Shown: positions 8,974 through 15,489 of the stretch, in pieces
Position numbering within the stretch: position 1 is the first letter of the stretch
How the letters are laid out: each line of letters opens with the position of its first letter
Translations under genes and position numbers: made by a program
Notes under the pieces: generated by a model
Database searches by the model: none
The model's input: only the letters and a program-made list of their open reading frames with translations
Told to the model about the DNA's origin: nothing
Assembly: GCA_016717595.1 (NCBI GenBank)
Contig: JADKFE010000098.1
Location: 1-15,489, forward strand
Reading direction: 5' to 3'
Length of the DNA: 15,489 bases
From: Deltaproteobacteria bacterium
GTDB taxonomy: Bacteria > Myxococcota_A > UBA796 > CAJQPC01

Positions 8974-8989
8974 TGGCACGGCCTTTGCT
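8974..8989 (+). promoter_or_regulatory. Sigma-54 (-24/-12) promoter for the CRP/FNR-family gene
   Basis: TGGCACG-GCCT-TTGCT matches the sigma-54 consensus TGGCACG-N4-TTGCA/T at every conserved position. GG is at 8975-8976 and GC at 8987-8988, with the required ten bases between. The predicted start is near 9000, giving a 35-base leader with GGAGA (9026-9030) ahead of the ATG at 9035. An NtrC-type activator gene is encoded immediately upstream on the other strand and is the obvious candidate activator. Confidence 0.88.
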
Positions 8990-9034
8990 TTCTTTCAATG
9001 TGACCCCCACCCACCCAGCTCGTTTGGAGACGCC

Positions 9035-9727
9035 ATGAACCGTCTGACCAATGGATGCCCCTGCGGGATGCCCTGCGCCGAGTCGATGATCAACGCGCCC
9101 CTGATGGCGGCTGGCGAGGCCTTTCGGTTTCGCCGTGGCGACGTCTTGTGGAGCCAAGGCGCGACGGCCGACTGGGTGACGGTGATCTGCTCGGGCACGG
9201 TGAAGCTCTCTCGGCGTTGGCCGGGTGAGCGTGAGCCCATCCTCATCCTCGCCCATCGTGGGCAGATCCTCGGCGAAGAGGCCGCGCTCTCGGACAGCCA
9301 GCGCGTGGCGACGGTGACGGCGATGACCCCCGGCAAGGCCCTGCGCGTCTCCAGCGAAGATCTGGGCCGCCTGCTCAAACGGAGCCCCAAGCTCTATGAG
9401 CGCCTGCTCGGCCTGTCTTGCCAGCGCCTCGCGGCGATCACCGAGCGCCTGGAGGAGCTCGGCCAAGGCAGCGTCGAGGAGCGCCTCGCCCGGGTGCTCC
9501 TGCGGGTGGGCCACGAGGTCGGCCTGCGCGACGCCCGCGGCATCTTCTTGCCCCTGCGCCTCACCCGCGGCGATCTCGCCGACCTGGTGGGCTGCCGTGT
9601 GGAGACGATCATCCGTGTGATGACCCGCTGGCAGCGGGAGGGTGTGGTCGAGACGCTCCGCGAGGGCCTCGTGATCAAGCACCCCCATGAGCTGGAGCAG
9701 GTCGCCGTTCACGCCGCGGCGGCCTGA
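9035..9727 (+). CDS. CRP/FNR-family transcription regulator with N-terminal Cys cluster
   Basis: The product has 230 residues: an N-terminal cysteine cluster, a cyclic-nucleotide-type beta-roll (about 25-115), a dimer helix (about 118-160) and a winged helix (about 165-217). Residues 176-197 resemble the FNR helix-turn-helix; VETIIRVM (189-196) parallels FNR VETISRLL, keeping the base-reading Glu and Arg but replacing Ser by Ile. Cys8, Cys10 and Cys14 (CPCGMPC), with Cys52 or Cys129, could hold an iron-sulfur cluster, although spacing differs from Escherichia coli FNR (C-x2-C-x5-C). The beta-roll lacks the usual cAMP-contacting Arg-Ser pattern, so cAMP is not expected. GGAGA (9026-9030) supports ATG 9035. 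A sigma-54 promoter and two FNR-like boxes lie upstream. Its targets are not identified apart from possible self-control. It meets the next gene 12 bases downstream, convergently. Confidence 0.93.
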   Translation: MNRLTNGCPCGMPCAESMINAPLMAAGEAFRFRRGDVLWSQGATADWVTVICSGTVKLSRRWPGEREPILILAHRGQILGEEAALSDSQRVATVTAMTPGKALRVSSEDLGRLLKRSPKLYERLLGLSCQRLAAITERLEELGQGSVEERLARVLLRVGHEVGLRDARGIFLPLRLTRGDLADLVGCRVETIIRVMTRWQREGVVETLREGLVIKHPHELEQVAVHAAAA

Positions 9728-9739
9728 GGCCACGAACGT

Positions 9740-10771
9740 TCAGGGCAAGCCCGTGGGCTCCGCTGAGGCGCCCCGGGCGATCACGCTCTCCCGGTAGGCC
9801 ACGGCCCGGGCGCGGTTGATCTCGCCCAAGGGCCGAAACTCCACCGGGGCGTGCCAGGGGTCAAAGGACATGCCCTCGACGGCGTCCCGGCGGCGGCGGC
9901 CGGCCTCGTCATCCAAGGACTGCTGGTTGAAGGTGAGCCGGGCCACGGGCAGCCAGGGGCTCACGGCGTCCTCCCACAGCACCCGGGGATCCTCAATCGG
10001 GGTGCGGGCCTCGTCGATGTAGGGCTGGATGCGCAGCTCAAACACCACGGGCCCGGCGGCGAGGCGGCCGCGCAGGTCTTGGCTTAGGCGGTCGGCGGCG
10101 TCTTCATCGGGGGGCTTGGCCGGGGCCACGGACGAGATCGGGAAGAAGCCGTACTTCACCGCGGCCGCGCCCCAGCGGATCGGCGTCGCGGTGTGCCACT
10201 CCACGGCGCAGAGGCTCGGCACGGGCTTGCTCAGGCCGTCTTTGGCCCGGCGCAGCACGGGCACGACCTCGCCGAGCTTGATCGCCCCGAAGAAGTGGCG
10301 CGGGGCCTTGAGCGGGCTCGCCGAGACGGTCTCGACGAGGCCCACAAACTCCGCCGCCGTGCGCGCGGGCATGGTGCGGTTGAGCACACACACGAGGTCG
10401 AAGGTGGTGGCGTCCTCGAGGCCCTTGATGAGCTTCTTGCCCGGCACGCCGAGGAGCTTCACGGCGAGGCCGCGGGCGTCCGGTTTGGTGTCGGGCTGGG
10501 GCTCGCCGTTGCCGCTGGAGAACCGCGCCAAGGCGTCGAAGCGCCCGGGGCTGGCGAAGATGCCCACCTGGGCCCAGCTCGGCAGGCCAGGCAGCACCTC
10601 AAAGACGCCGACGGGGTCGCCGAAGCTGCGGTAGTGCAGGGCCCGGCCCAGGGTGCGGGTCTGGGCCCGCTGGCGCTGCAGGGCGACGAGACGCGCGGCG
10701 AGGGCCTCATGGGCCTCGGCCTCACCGACGGGGATCTCCTCACGCCAGCTCAAGCTCGGGGTCACGCTCAT
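9740..10771 (-). CDS. Catalase-like haem protein (small catalase-family member)
   Basis: The product has 343 residues, much shorter than classical catalases (~480), and fits the compact catalase-related family (y4iL/SrpA-like). Visible signatures are a likely distal His46 in RALHYRSFGDPVGVFEV, RFSSGNGEP (83-91), PDARGLAVKLLG (97-108), and near the C terminus PLGEINRARAVAYRES, which resembles the proximal-ligand helix with its Tyr. There is no signal peptide, so it is cytoplasmic. It may remove H2O2 or organic peroxide; the substrate is not certain from sequence. ATG 10771 has AGGAGG four bases upstream and overlaps the pncA stop by four bases (ATGA), so it is translationally coupled as the last gene of the operon. 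Family call is firm; activity is less so. Confidence 0.88.
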   Translation of the reverse strand: MSVTPSLSWREEIPVGEAEAHEALAARLVALQRQRAQTRTLGRALHYRSFGDPVGVFEVLPGLPSWAQVGIFASPGRFDALARFSSGNGEPQPDTKPDARGLAVKLLGVPGKKLIKGLEDATTFDLVCVLNRTMPARTAAEFVGLVETVSASPLKAPRHFFGAIKLGEVVPVLRRAKDGLSKPVPSLCAVEWHTATPIRWGAAAVKYGFFPISSVAPAKPPDEDAADRLSQDLRGRLAAGPVVFELRIQPYIDEARTPIEDPRVLWEDAVSPWLPVARLTFNQQSLDDEAGRRRRDAVEGMSFDPWHAPVEFRPLGEINRARAVAYRESVIARGASAEPTGLP

Positions 10772-11490
10772 ACGTCCTCCTGAATCTGAAGCTCACTCAC
10801 CAGCACCGCCCCACGAGAGGCCATCACCCACAGGCCGACGTGGTGCGCCGCCTCGCGGTTGTGGAAGGGCGCGTCGAAGGTCTCACAGCCCTCGCTGAGC
10901 ACGAGCACCCGGGTGTTGACGATGTCGGCGACGTAGCGCGACCGCTCGGCCTCGGGGCTGGCGTCGGTGAGCAGGCCGTGGTTACGCGCGCTGAGCATCG
11001 AGACGACGAGGTCCGAGACGCAGATGTCCGTGCAGTCGCCCACCACGAGCAGCTCCTTGAGGCCGTGGCGCTTGACCCACTCACACAGGGCGTTCTCGCC
11101 GGTGGCGCGGTGAATCGCCCCCACGAAGCCGTTGATGCAGTCCTTCTTGACGATGAGCACGCCGGGCGCGGCCTCAAGCCAGGTGAGCAGCGGGTCCATC
11201 AGCTCTTCGCCGGTGCCGATGACGCCGTGGGTGGGGTACGGCGGCTCGGGGATGTCGGCGTGGTGGGTGTCCAGAAAACACAAGACCTGGAGCCGCGCGC
11301 CCAAGGCCGCCTGCAGGCGCCGGGTCAAGGCGTCGATGCGCTCCACCATGGGGATCATGTGGGTGGGGTCGGACAAGGCCCCTTGGCGGGTGAAGGCCAC
11401 CCCGGCGTCGACGATGATGAGCCCGACGCCCACATCGGGGCGCAGCGTGATCGGGCTGAGCGTCACCGGGAGCAGATCGTGGAGAGACAT
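10768..11490 (-). CDS. pncA: Nicotinamidase (isochorismatase-like hydrolase)
   Basis: This enzyme would hydrolyse nicotinamide to nicotinate and ammonia, the first step of Preiss-Handler NAD salvage. The 240-residue protein carries the cysteine-hydrolase triad: Asp28 (LIIVDAGVAFT), Lys115 or Lys116 (VKKDCINGF) and Cys157 in GDCTDICV. Asp74, His76 and His88 (LDTHHAD and YPTHGVIGTGEE) match the metal site of nicotinamidases. It is longer than typical PncA (~190-215), with extra residues at both ends. Context supports the call: it follows pncB, and its ATG shares one base with the pncB stop (TGATG), so the products of the two coupled genes catalyse consecutive steps. Other isochorismatase-family amidases are possible, but the metal triad plus pncB neighbour makes nicotinamidase most likely. 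Confidence 0.9.
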   Translation of the reverse strand: MSLHDLLPVTLSPITLRPDVGVGLIIVDAGVAFTRQGALSDPTHMIPMVERIDALTRRLQAALGARLQVLCFLDTHHADIPEPPYPTHGVIGTGEELMDPLLTWLEAAPGVLIVKKDCINGFVGAIHRATGENALCEWVKRHGLKELLVVGDCTDICVSDLVVSMLSARNHGLLTDASPEAERSRYVADIVNTRVLVLSEGCETFDAPFHNREAAHHVGLWVMASRGAVLVSELQIQEDV

Positions 11491-12779
11491 CAGGCGCTCC
11501 GAACAAGCGTGAGGATGAGGTCTTGAAGCCGCTCGCTCACCGCCACCTTGGCCTCCCGGGGCACGAGCGCCTCGGCGGGCAAGGCGGCCAAGGCGGCGCG
11601 CAGGCGCTCGGGCGGGTTTGGCGAGGCGGCGTCGTGAATCGGGCCCTGCTCATCCCAAGCGAGCGTGAGCAGGGGCTCACCCGCTAAGTCTTCGTCGTGG
11701 AGGCCCACCACGTCCACGCCGCCCGCCTGGCGGAACACCTGCACCCGGCCCGGCAGCGTGGCTTTGCCGCTGCCCCGGCTGAGCTTCATCGTGGGCCGAC
11801 CGTCGACCTCGGCGAGCTTGGCCACGGCACCCACCCCCACCGGGGCGTCGCTGGAGGTGACGATACGCTCACCCACCCCATACGCGTCCACCGGCGAGGT
11901 GTTGAGCGTCTGGATGACCTGCTCATCGAGGCCGCCGGAGACGGTGATCTTGGCCTGGGGCGCGCCCAGCGCGTCGAGCAGCGCCCGGGCCCGCCGGATG
12001 TTCTCCACGGTGACGCCGGAGTCGATGCGCACCCCGCCCAGGCGCCCGCCCGTGGCGGCGACGGCGGCGCGCAGGCCGGTCTGCTCGCCGAAGGTGTCGT
12101 AGGTGTCCACCAACAAGGTGGCCGCCGGGCCGTAGATCTCGAAAAAACGCTCAAAGAAGGCCCGCTCGGTGACGTGCCGGGGCACACCCTCACGCTCCCA
12201 GGCCTGCACGGCGAAGTGGTCCATCGTCCCGGCCACGGGCACGCCGTAGCGCACATAGGCGGCGACGTTCGACGTGGCGGCCACTCCCCCAACCCAGGCG
12301 GCGTAAGCGGCGTCTACGGCGGCCTCGGGGTGGGTGCGGCGCTGGCCAAACTCCAGCACCGGGCGGCCTTCTGCGGCGCGCACCACACAGGCCGCCTTGG
12401 TGGCGACCATGCTCATGTGGTTGATGATCGACAACAGCGGCGTCTCGATGAGCTTCGCCGTGAGCAGGTCACACTCGACGACCAGGTACGGGCACTGGGC
12501 GTTGGGCCGCACGCCGTCGATGTCGAGCTGGGCGCCGTGGAGGTCCGTGGCCACCCCGGCGAACAGCGGCGTGCCCTCCGCGGGCGACCAGATCCGCCCC
12601 TCAAAGCGCCAGCCCCGAAGGGCCTGCACCAAGGCCGGGCCGAGCGCGCAGCGCAGGCCCCAAGACCGGGTGCGCCTGGAGCGCGTCCAAGGCGGCCTCG
12701 TCAAAGCGGGCGTCCTTGAGCCACTCCAAGGCCCGCCGCCGCCCGGCCCACACCAAGAACCCCCGGGCGGGCTGGCCAT
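11490..12779 (-). CDS. pncB: Nicotinate phosphoribosyltransferase, main part (gene split by frameshift)
   Basis: This frame carries most of the enzyme that joins nicotinate and PRPP to form nicotinate mononucleotide. Homology starts near LGPALVQALRGWRFEGRIW, around 12650; the first ~40 residues from 12779 are out-of-frame. Family landmarks in order are the EGTPLFAG segment, IINHMSMVATKA, EFGQRRTHPEAA (likely with the phosphorylatable His), GVAATSNVAAYVRYG, GTMDHFAVQ, LVDTYDTFGEQ, GVRIDSGV, ITVSGGLDE and AYGVGERIVTSSDAP, the last four being PRPP-site loops. The N terminus lies in a second frame (12909-12601). Restoring one base gives 472 residues, a normal length. The stop shares its A with the pncA start (TGATG). 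Confidence 0.92.
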   Translation of the reverse strand: MASPPGGSWCGPGGGGPWSGSRTPALTRPPWTRSRRTRSWGLRCALGPALVQALRGWRFEGRIWSPAEGTPLFAGVATDLHGAQLDIDGVRPNAQCPYLVVECDLLTAKLIETPLLSIINHMSMVATKAACVVRAAEGRPVLEFGQRRTHPEAAVDAAYAAWVGGVAATSNVAAYVRYGVPVAGTMDHFAVQAWEREGVPRHVTERAFFERFFEIYGPAATLLVDTYDTFGEQTGLRAAVAATGGRLGGVRIDSGVTVENIRRARALLDALGAPQAKITVSGGLDEQVIQTLNTSPVDAYGVGERIVTSSDAPVGVGAVAKLAEVDGRPTMKLSRGSGKATLPGRVQVFRQAGGVDVVGLHDEDLAGEPLLTLAWDEQGPIHDAASPNPPERLRAALAALPAEALVPREAKVAVSERLQDLILTLVRSA

Positions 12780-12909
12780 CGGCCTCTCGTTTGGGCAGGC
12801 GCCGGGAGAAGAACGACATCACCCCCCGTTTGCCCGCCAGGCCCACGTCCCAGTGCGGCACGAGGGAGATGAGCTGGTAGAGGTCGATGTGGGTGGCGGC
12901 CGTCGTCAT
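12601..12909 (-). CDS. pncB: Nicotinate phosphoribosyltransferase, N-terminal part (gene split by frameshift)
   Basis: This is the N-terminal piece of pncB. HIDLYQLISLVPHW (7-20) matches the family's TDLYQLTM opening. FFSRRLPKREADG, FLVWAGRRRALEWL and FDEAALDALQAHPVLG follow the usual order. After about residue 83 the frame leaves the family and stops 20 residues later, while the next expected segment (GWRFEGRIW) is in the +1 frame. Removing one C from the run CCCC (12658-12661), or an equivalent one-base change in the nearby GCGCGC, joins the parts. ATG 12909 has GAGGG about seven bases upstream and lies 30 bases after the rdgB stop, within the same operon. Confidence 0.9.
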   Translation of the reverse strand: MTTAATHIDLYQLISLVPHWDVGLAGKRGVMSFFSRRLPKREADGQPARGFLVWAGRRRALEWLKDARFDEAALDALQAHPVLGPALRARPGLGAGPSGLAL

Positions 12910-12939
12910 GTGCGCCCTCGGTGGGGGTGTCGCCCCTTC

Positions 12940-13527
12940 TTACAGCAGATCGGCGAGCAGGTTCGGCAGGTGCGCCACGGCGCGACCGCGGTGAGAGATG
13001 TGGTCTTTCTCCTGCGGGCTCAGCTCGGCCATGGTGCGGCCCGGCGCGTCCACCGGCAAGAACAGCGGATCGTAGCCGAAGCCGCCCTCGCCCCGGGGCG
13101 CGTGGCCGATCTCCCCCTCGACGGTGCCGCGCACCACCTCCTCGCCGAGCTTACTCACGAGCGCCAAGGCGCACACGAAGCGCGCGCGGCGGTGGTTGAC
13201 GCCGTCAAGCGCCGCGAGCAGCGCCCGGTTGTTCGACGCCGCCGTGGCCTCGGGCGTGAACCGTTTGCTGTGAACGCCCGGCGCGCCGCCCAAGGCGTCC
13301 ACCTCCAAGCCCGAGTCGTCAGCCAAGGCGGGCTCACCCGTGGCCTCAAACACGAAGCGGGCCTTCTGGAGCGCGTTCTCCTCGAAGGTGGCCCCGGTCT
13401 CCGGCGGCTCGCCGATGTCAGGGCGGCTGGCCAAGGAGAGCACCTCGACGTTGTGGCCCACGAGCATTCGCCCGAGCTCTTCAGCCTTGTGGGCGTTCAG
13501 CGACGCCAGCCACAGGCGGCGGCTCAC
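12940..13527 (-). CDS. rdgB: XTP/dITP pyrophosphatase (RdgB/HAM1 family)
   Basis: This house-cleaning enzyme hydrolyses dITP, XTP and ITP to monophosphates, preventing their use in DNA and RNA. The 195-residue protein has the family motifs: WLASLNAHKAEEL (6-18, variant of ATxNxxK), TFEENALQKAR (47-57), ADDSGLEVDAL (69-79, metal and base-reading acidic residues), GFGYDPLFLP (149-158) and KDHISHRGRA (174-183). I chose GTG 13527, which overlaps the rph stop as GTGA. An in-frame GTG four codons upstream (13539) would add MVVV and is equally open, but neither has a strong ribosome binding site, so coupling to rph is the better explanation. The rph-rdgB pairing is widespread in bacteria. Confidence 0.96.
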   Translation of the reverse strand: MSRRLWLASLNAHKAEELGRMLVGHNVEVLSLASRPDIGEPPETGATFEENALQKARFVFEATGEPALADDSGLEVDALGGAPGVHSKRFTPEATAASNNRALLAALDGVNHRRARFVCALALVSKLGEEVVRGTVEGEIGHAPRGEGGFGYDPLFLPVDAPGRTMAELSPQEKDHISHRGRAVAHLPNLLADLL

Positions 13528-14270
13528 AACGACCACCACGGCAGGCGGTCGGCGAGCAGCGCGCGCTGGGCCCGGGCGATCTCGGCGTTGCCCGAGGCCC
13601 CCAGGCTCAGAAGCTCGTTGAGCACGTCCCGGGGGAAAGGCTCCCCTTCAGCGCAGCCCTGGACCTCCACGAGCAGGCCGCCGCCGGTCATCACGAGGTT
13701 TAAGTCGGTCTCGGCCCCGGCGTCCTCTTTGTAGCAGAGGTCCAACATCGGCGCGGGCTCGGCCTGGCCCACGCCCACGAGGCCCACGGACACCGCGCAG
13801 ATCAGGTGCTTGAGCGGCGACTCCTTGAGCTGGCCCCGCTCGATCATCTTGCCGATGGCCAAGGCCAAGGCCACGAAGCCGCCGTTGATCGCCGCGGTGC
13901 GGGTGCCGCCATCGGCCTGCATCACGTCGCAGTCCACGGTGATCTGGTACGCGCCGAGGGCCTTGTAGTCCACCGCCGCGCGGATCGACCGGCCGATGAG
14001 GCGCTGAATCTCCGCCGTGCGCCCCGAGGGGTGATCGCCCTCGCGCCGCACGCGGGTGTGCGTGGAGCGCGGCAACATGCGGTATTCGGCGGTCACCCAG
14101 CCTTCGCCCAGCTCTTTGCGCCAGCGCGGCAGCTCGTCGGTGACCGTGGCCGTGCAGTGGACGCGGGTGTCGCCCATCTCCACCACACAGCTCCCTTCAG
14201 CGTGTTTGTTCACGTCCGGGGTGAGGCGAAAGGGGCGGAGCTGGTCGTGTCGGCGGCCGTCGAAGCGCAT
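13524..14270 (-). CDS. rph: Ribonuclease PH
   Basis: This phosphorolytic 3'-5' exoribonuclease trims tRNA 3' ends and acts as a hexamer in the cytoplasm. The 248 residues match the normal family length. MRFDGRRHDQLRP opens the protein. SGRTAEIQRLIGRSIR (82-97) carries the conserved phosphate-region Arg. DCDVMQADGGTRTAAI (113-128) includes the GGTRTA phosphate-binding loop. LDLCYKEDAGAETDLNLVM (176-194) holds the catalytic acidic residues, including Asp177 and Asp183. I chose ATG 14270 because GGAGG lies about nine bases upstream. The reading frame stays open upstream to 15053 but there it runs antisense to a lipoprotein gene and has no family match. It is first in the rph-rdgB-pncB-pncA-catalase-like operon. 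Confidence 0.97.
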   Translation of the reverse strand: MRFDGRRHDQLRPFRLTPDVNKHAEGSCVVEMGDTRVHCTATVTDELPRWRKELGEGWVTAEYRMLPRSTHTRVRREGDHPSGRTAEIQRLIGRSIRAAVDYKALGAYQITVDCDVMQADGGTRTAAINGGFVALALAIGKMIERGQLKESPLKHLICAVSVGLVGVGQAEPAPMLDLCYKEDAGAETDLNLVMTGGGLLVEVQGCAEGEPFPRDVLNELLSLGASGNAEIARAQRALLADRLPWWSL

Positions 14271-14311
14271 CAGAGAGTCCTCCGGGGTGACGGCTCCTTT
14301 ACCCCCGCCGC

Positions 14312-14341
14312 TTGCCCTACGCACCCTCGGCGCGATAGCAT
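14312..14341. promoter_or_regulatory. Candidate divergent promoter between rph and the lipoprotein gene
   Basis: In the 108-base divergent gap, TTGCCC (14312-14317) and TAGCAT (14336-14341), 18 bases apart, make a plausible rightward sigma-70 promoter. The same region read leftward gives TGC-TATCGC (14340 to 14332), similar to the extended -10 TGCTATCCT at 1108. The two opposite -10 elements would overlap, which would make transcription of the two genes mutually exclusive. No operator is evident. Confidence 0.35.
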
Positions 14342-14378
14342 CCCGATCCTCCCCCGAAGCCCCGACCCGGAGCCCACC

Positions 14379-15437
14379 ATGCGCCTCTCTCTCTTGACCG
14401 CGCTCGCGCTGACCGCCCTCTCCCTCACCGGCTGCGAAGAGAAGAAGTCGAAGATCAACCTCAGCGGTGAGAAGATCGACTGCGCGCTCACGCTGGACAC
14501 CCTCGCCGGGACCGACTGGGTGCTCGAGCAGATCAACCCCGACAAGACCGTGACCCCCAACCCCGGCACGCGCCTTCGGATCTACAAAGAGGGCGACAAG
14601 TTTCAGGTGAAGTACAACGTCGGCTCCTTCGCCGACATGTACACCTACAACTGCGACGTGAAGAACGACGAGCTGGTCTGTAAAGAGCCCGCGAAGCTCG
14701 TCGACTTCTGCAAGGCCCTGGCCGTCGCCGACGGCTCGACCTGCACGGTGGAGAAGCTCAAAGAGTTCGCCCCCGAGGCCACGGACGAGGAGCTCGCCAA
14801 GGCTGTGGAGACGGCGATGGCCGACGTGGCGAAGTTTAAGGACAAGCCCGAGTGGAAGCAGTTTGTGTTCAACAACAACACCCTGGGCAACAAGCTCCAG
14901 GGCCTGTTGTGGGCGAAGGTGGACACGAAGACCTGCAAGCTGCGCATCACCGACATGTACATGACCATCTACAACGGCAAGCGGGTGGAAGACTCCAACC
15001 CCGTGGGCACCAACCCCTTCGTGCAGACGAAAGACGAGCTCCTGTGGGAGCACTGCGCCGACTCCGGCGACCTCTTCGTGCGCAAGTCAAAGGACCACCC
15101 CGCCAAGCCTGAAGACATCGCGGCCTGCTACCCCAACCAAGGCTGCACCTTCGGCGCCACTGAAGAGGCCTTCTACCACTACCTCGGCCAAGACGGCCGG
15201 GACGCGAAGGACGGCTGCACCTACTCCTACGACCTCTGGCTCAACGGCAAGCCCTTCAAGAAGGACATCCCCGCCGAGGTGGTGGACGTGAGCGGCAAGA
15301 AGGAGGTGCGCTGGTCCACCGGCGTGACCTTCCCCGCGCCCGGCCAGCAGGTGATGGTGATGGTGCGGAACCAGAGCTGCGCCGGTGGGGCGAAGGAGAA
15401 GATCGAGGTGTCTTGTAATATGGCGGTGGTGAAGTAG
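14379..15437 (+). CDS. Cys-rich lipoprotein of unknown function
   Basis: I do not recognise a family. ATG 14379, with GGAG six bases upstream (14369-14372), begins a clear lipoprotein signal peptide: Met-Arg, a hydrophobic core, then lipobox LTGC with Cys19, followed by EEKKSK. The mature part (352 residues in all) is hydrophilic and rich in Lys, Asp and Cys, with roughly a dozen spaced cysteines that suggest disulfides outside the cytoplasm. Residues about 35-105 resemble a beta-rich small domain (LAGTDWVLEQINPDK, then FQVKYNVGS). A helical acidic section (about 125-160) and a C-terminal beta-rich section follow. The frame is open back to 13806, but that part is antisense to rph. The adhesive, binding or enzymatic role is unknown. 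The final 52 bases after the stop show no gene or clear terminator. Confidence 0.88.
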   Translation: MRLSLLTALALTALSLTGCEEKKSKINLSGEKIDCALTLDTLAGTDWVLEQINPDKTVTPNPGTRLRIYKEGDKFQVKYNVGSFADMYTYNCDVKNDELVCKEPAKLVDFCKALAVADGSTCTVEKLKEFAPEATDEELAKAVETAMADVAKFKDKPEWKQFVFNNNTLGNKLQGLLWAKVDTKTCKLRITDMYMTIYNGKRVEDSNPVGTNPFVQTKDELLWEHCADSGDLFVRKSKDHPAKPEDIAACYPNQGCTFGATEEAFYHYLGQDGRDAKDGCTYSYDLWLNGKPFKKDIPAEVVDVSGKKEVRWSTGVTFPAPGQQVMVMVRNQSCAGGAKEKIEVSCNMAVVK

Positions 15438-15489
15438 GCCGCGGCCACGGCCTCGCCGCTTGAGGGTGGCGGGGCTGGCGATGATGGGA

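Noticed and set aside
9721..9741. Hairpin GGCC-TGA-GGCC and palindrome GAACGTTC between convergent genes
   Set aside because: The stem is only 4 bp with no T run, and an 8-bp palindrome at one site is weak evidence for a regulator or terminator.
13806..14378. Long N-terminal extension of the Cys-rich lipoprotein reading frame
   Set aside because: It runs antisense to the conserved rph gene, and a clear signal peptide with ribosome binding site starts at 14379.
14271..15053. Long N-terminal extension of the rph reading frame
   Set aside because: It is antisense to the lipoprotein gene; RNase PH has its normal length and a good ribosome binding site from 14270.
15438..15489. Terminator or further gene at the right edge
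   Set aside because: There is no stem followed by T residues and no reading frame long enough to judge.

Overview
The window is very GC-rich and densely packed. It looks like a chromosomal segment of a Myxococcota-like (deltaproteobacterial-type) bacterium. That placement is an inference from gene content: a Cys/Asp-rich 'MopE-type' metal-binding motif joined to FG-GAP repeats in a lipoprotein, a eukaryote-like Ser/Thr kinase, a globin-coupled histidine kinase related in design to the Anaeromyxobacter type, and sigma-54 regulation. No rRNA, tRNA, insertion sequence, phage gene or CRISPR array was seen.

Layout. Positions 1-414 hold no gene; they carry a 43-bp tandem repeat array (five full copies and a decayed sixth) and a possible promoter. 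Rightward genes follow: an unrecognised 212-residue protein (415-1053), a calcium-propeller-like lipoprotein (1137-3011) whose promoter contains a run of nine C, and a short-chain dehydrogenase (3088-3870). A leftward pair, Ser/Thr kinase then PPK2 polyphosphate kinase (5912-3874), is coupled through a TGATG stop/start.

The centre (5993-9727) looks like a gas-responsive control circuit. It comprises a globin-PAS-histidine kinase, an NtrC-type sigma-54 activator meeting it tail to tail with a 62-bp overlap, and a CRP/FNR-family regulator with an N-terminal cysteine cluster. That regulator is preceded by a textbook -24/-12 sigma-54 promoter and two FNR-like palindromes. The inferred chain is O2/NO/CO or redox at haem, to kinase, to sigma-54 activator, to the FNR-like regulator, with autoregulation.

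From 14270 leftward to 9740 runs a tight five-gene operon: rph (RNase PH), rdgB (XTP/dITP pyrophosphatase), pncB (nicotinate phosphoribosyltransferase), pncA (nicotinamidase) and a catalase-like haem protein. pncA and pncB form the Preiss-Handler NAD salvage route. A divergent Cys-rich lipoprotein of unknown function closes the window (14379-15437).

Two genes, the sigma-54 activator and pncB, are each split by what looks like one extra base in a short homopolymer (AAA at 8560-8562, CCCC at 12658-12661). Two such events in otherwise well-conserved genes suggest base-calling or assembly errors rather than decay, but this cannot be settled from the sequence alone.
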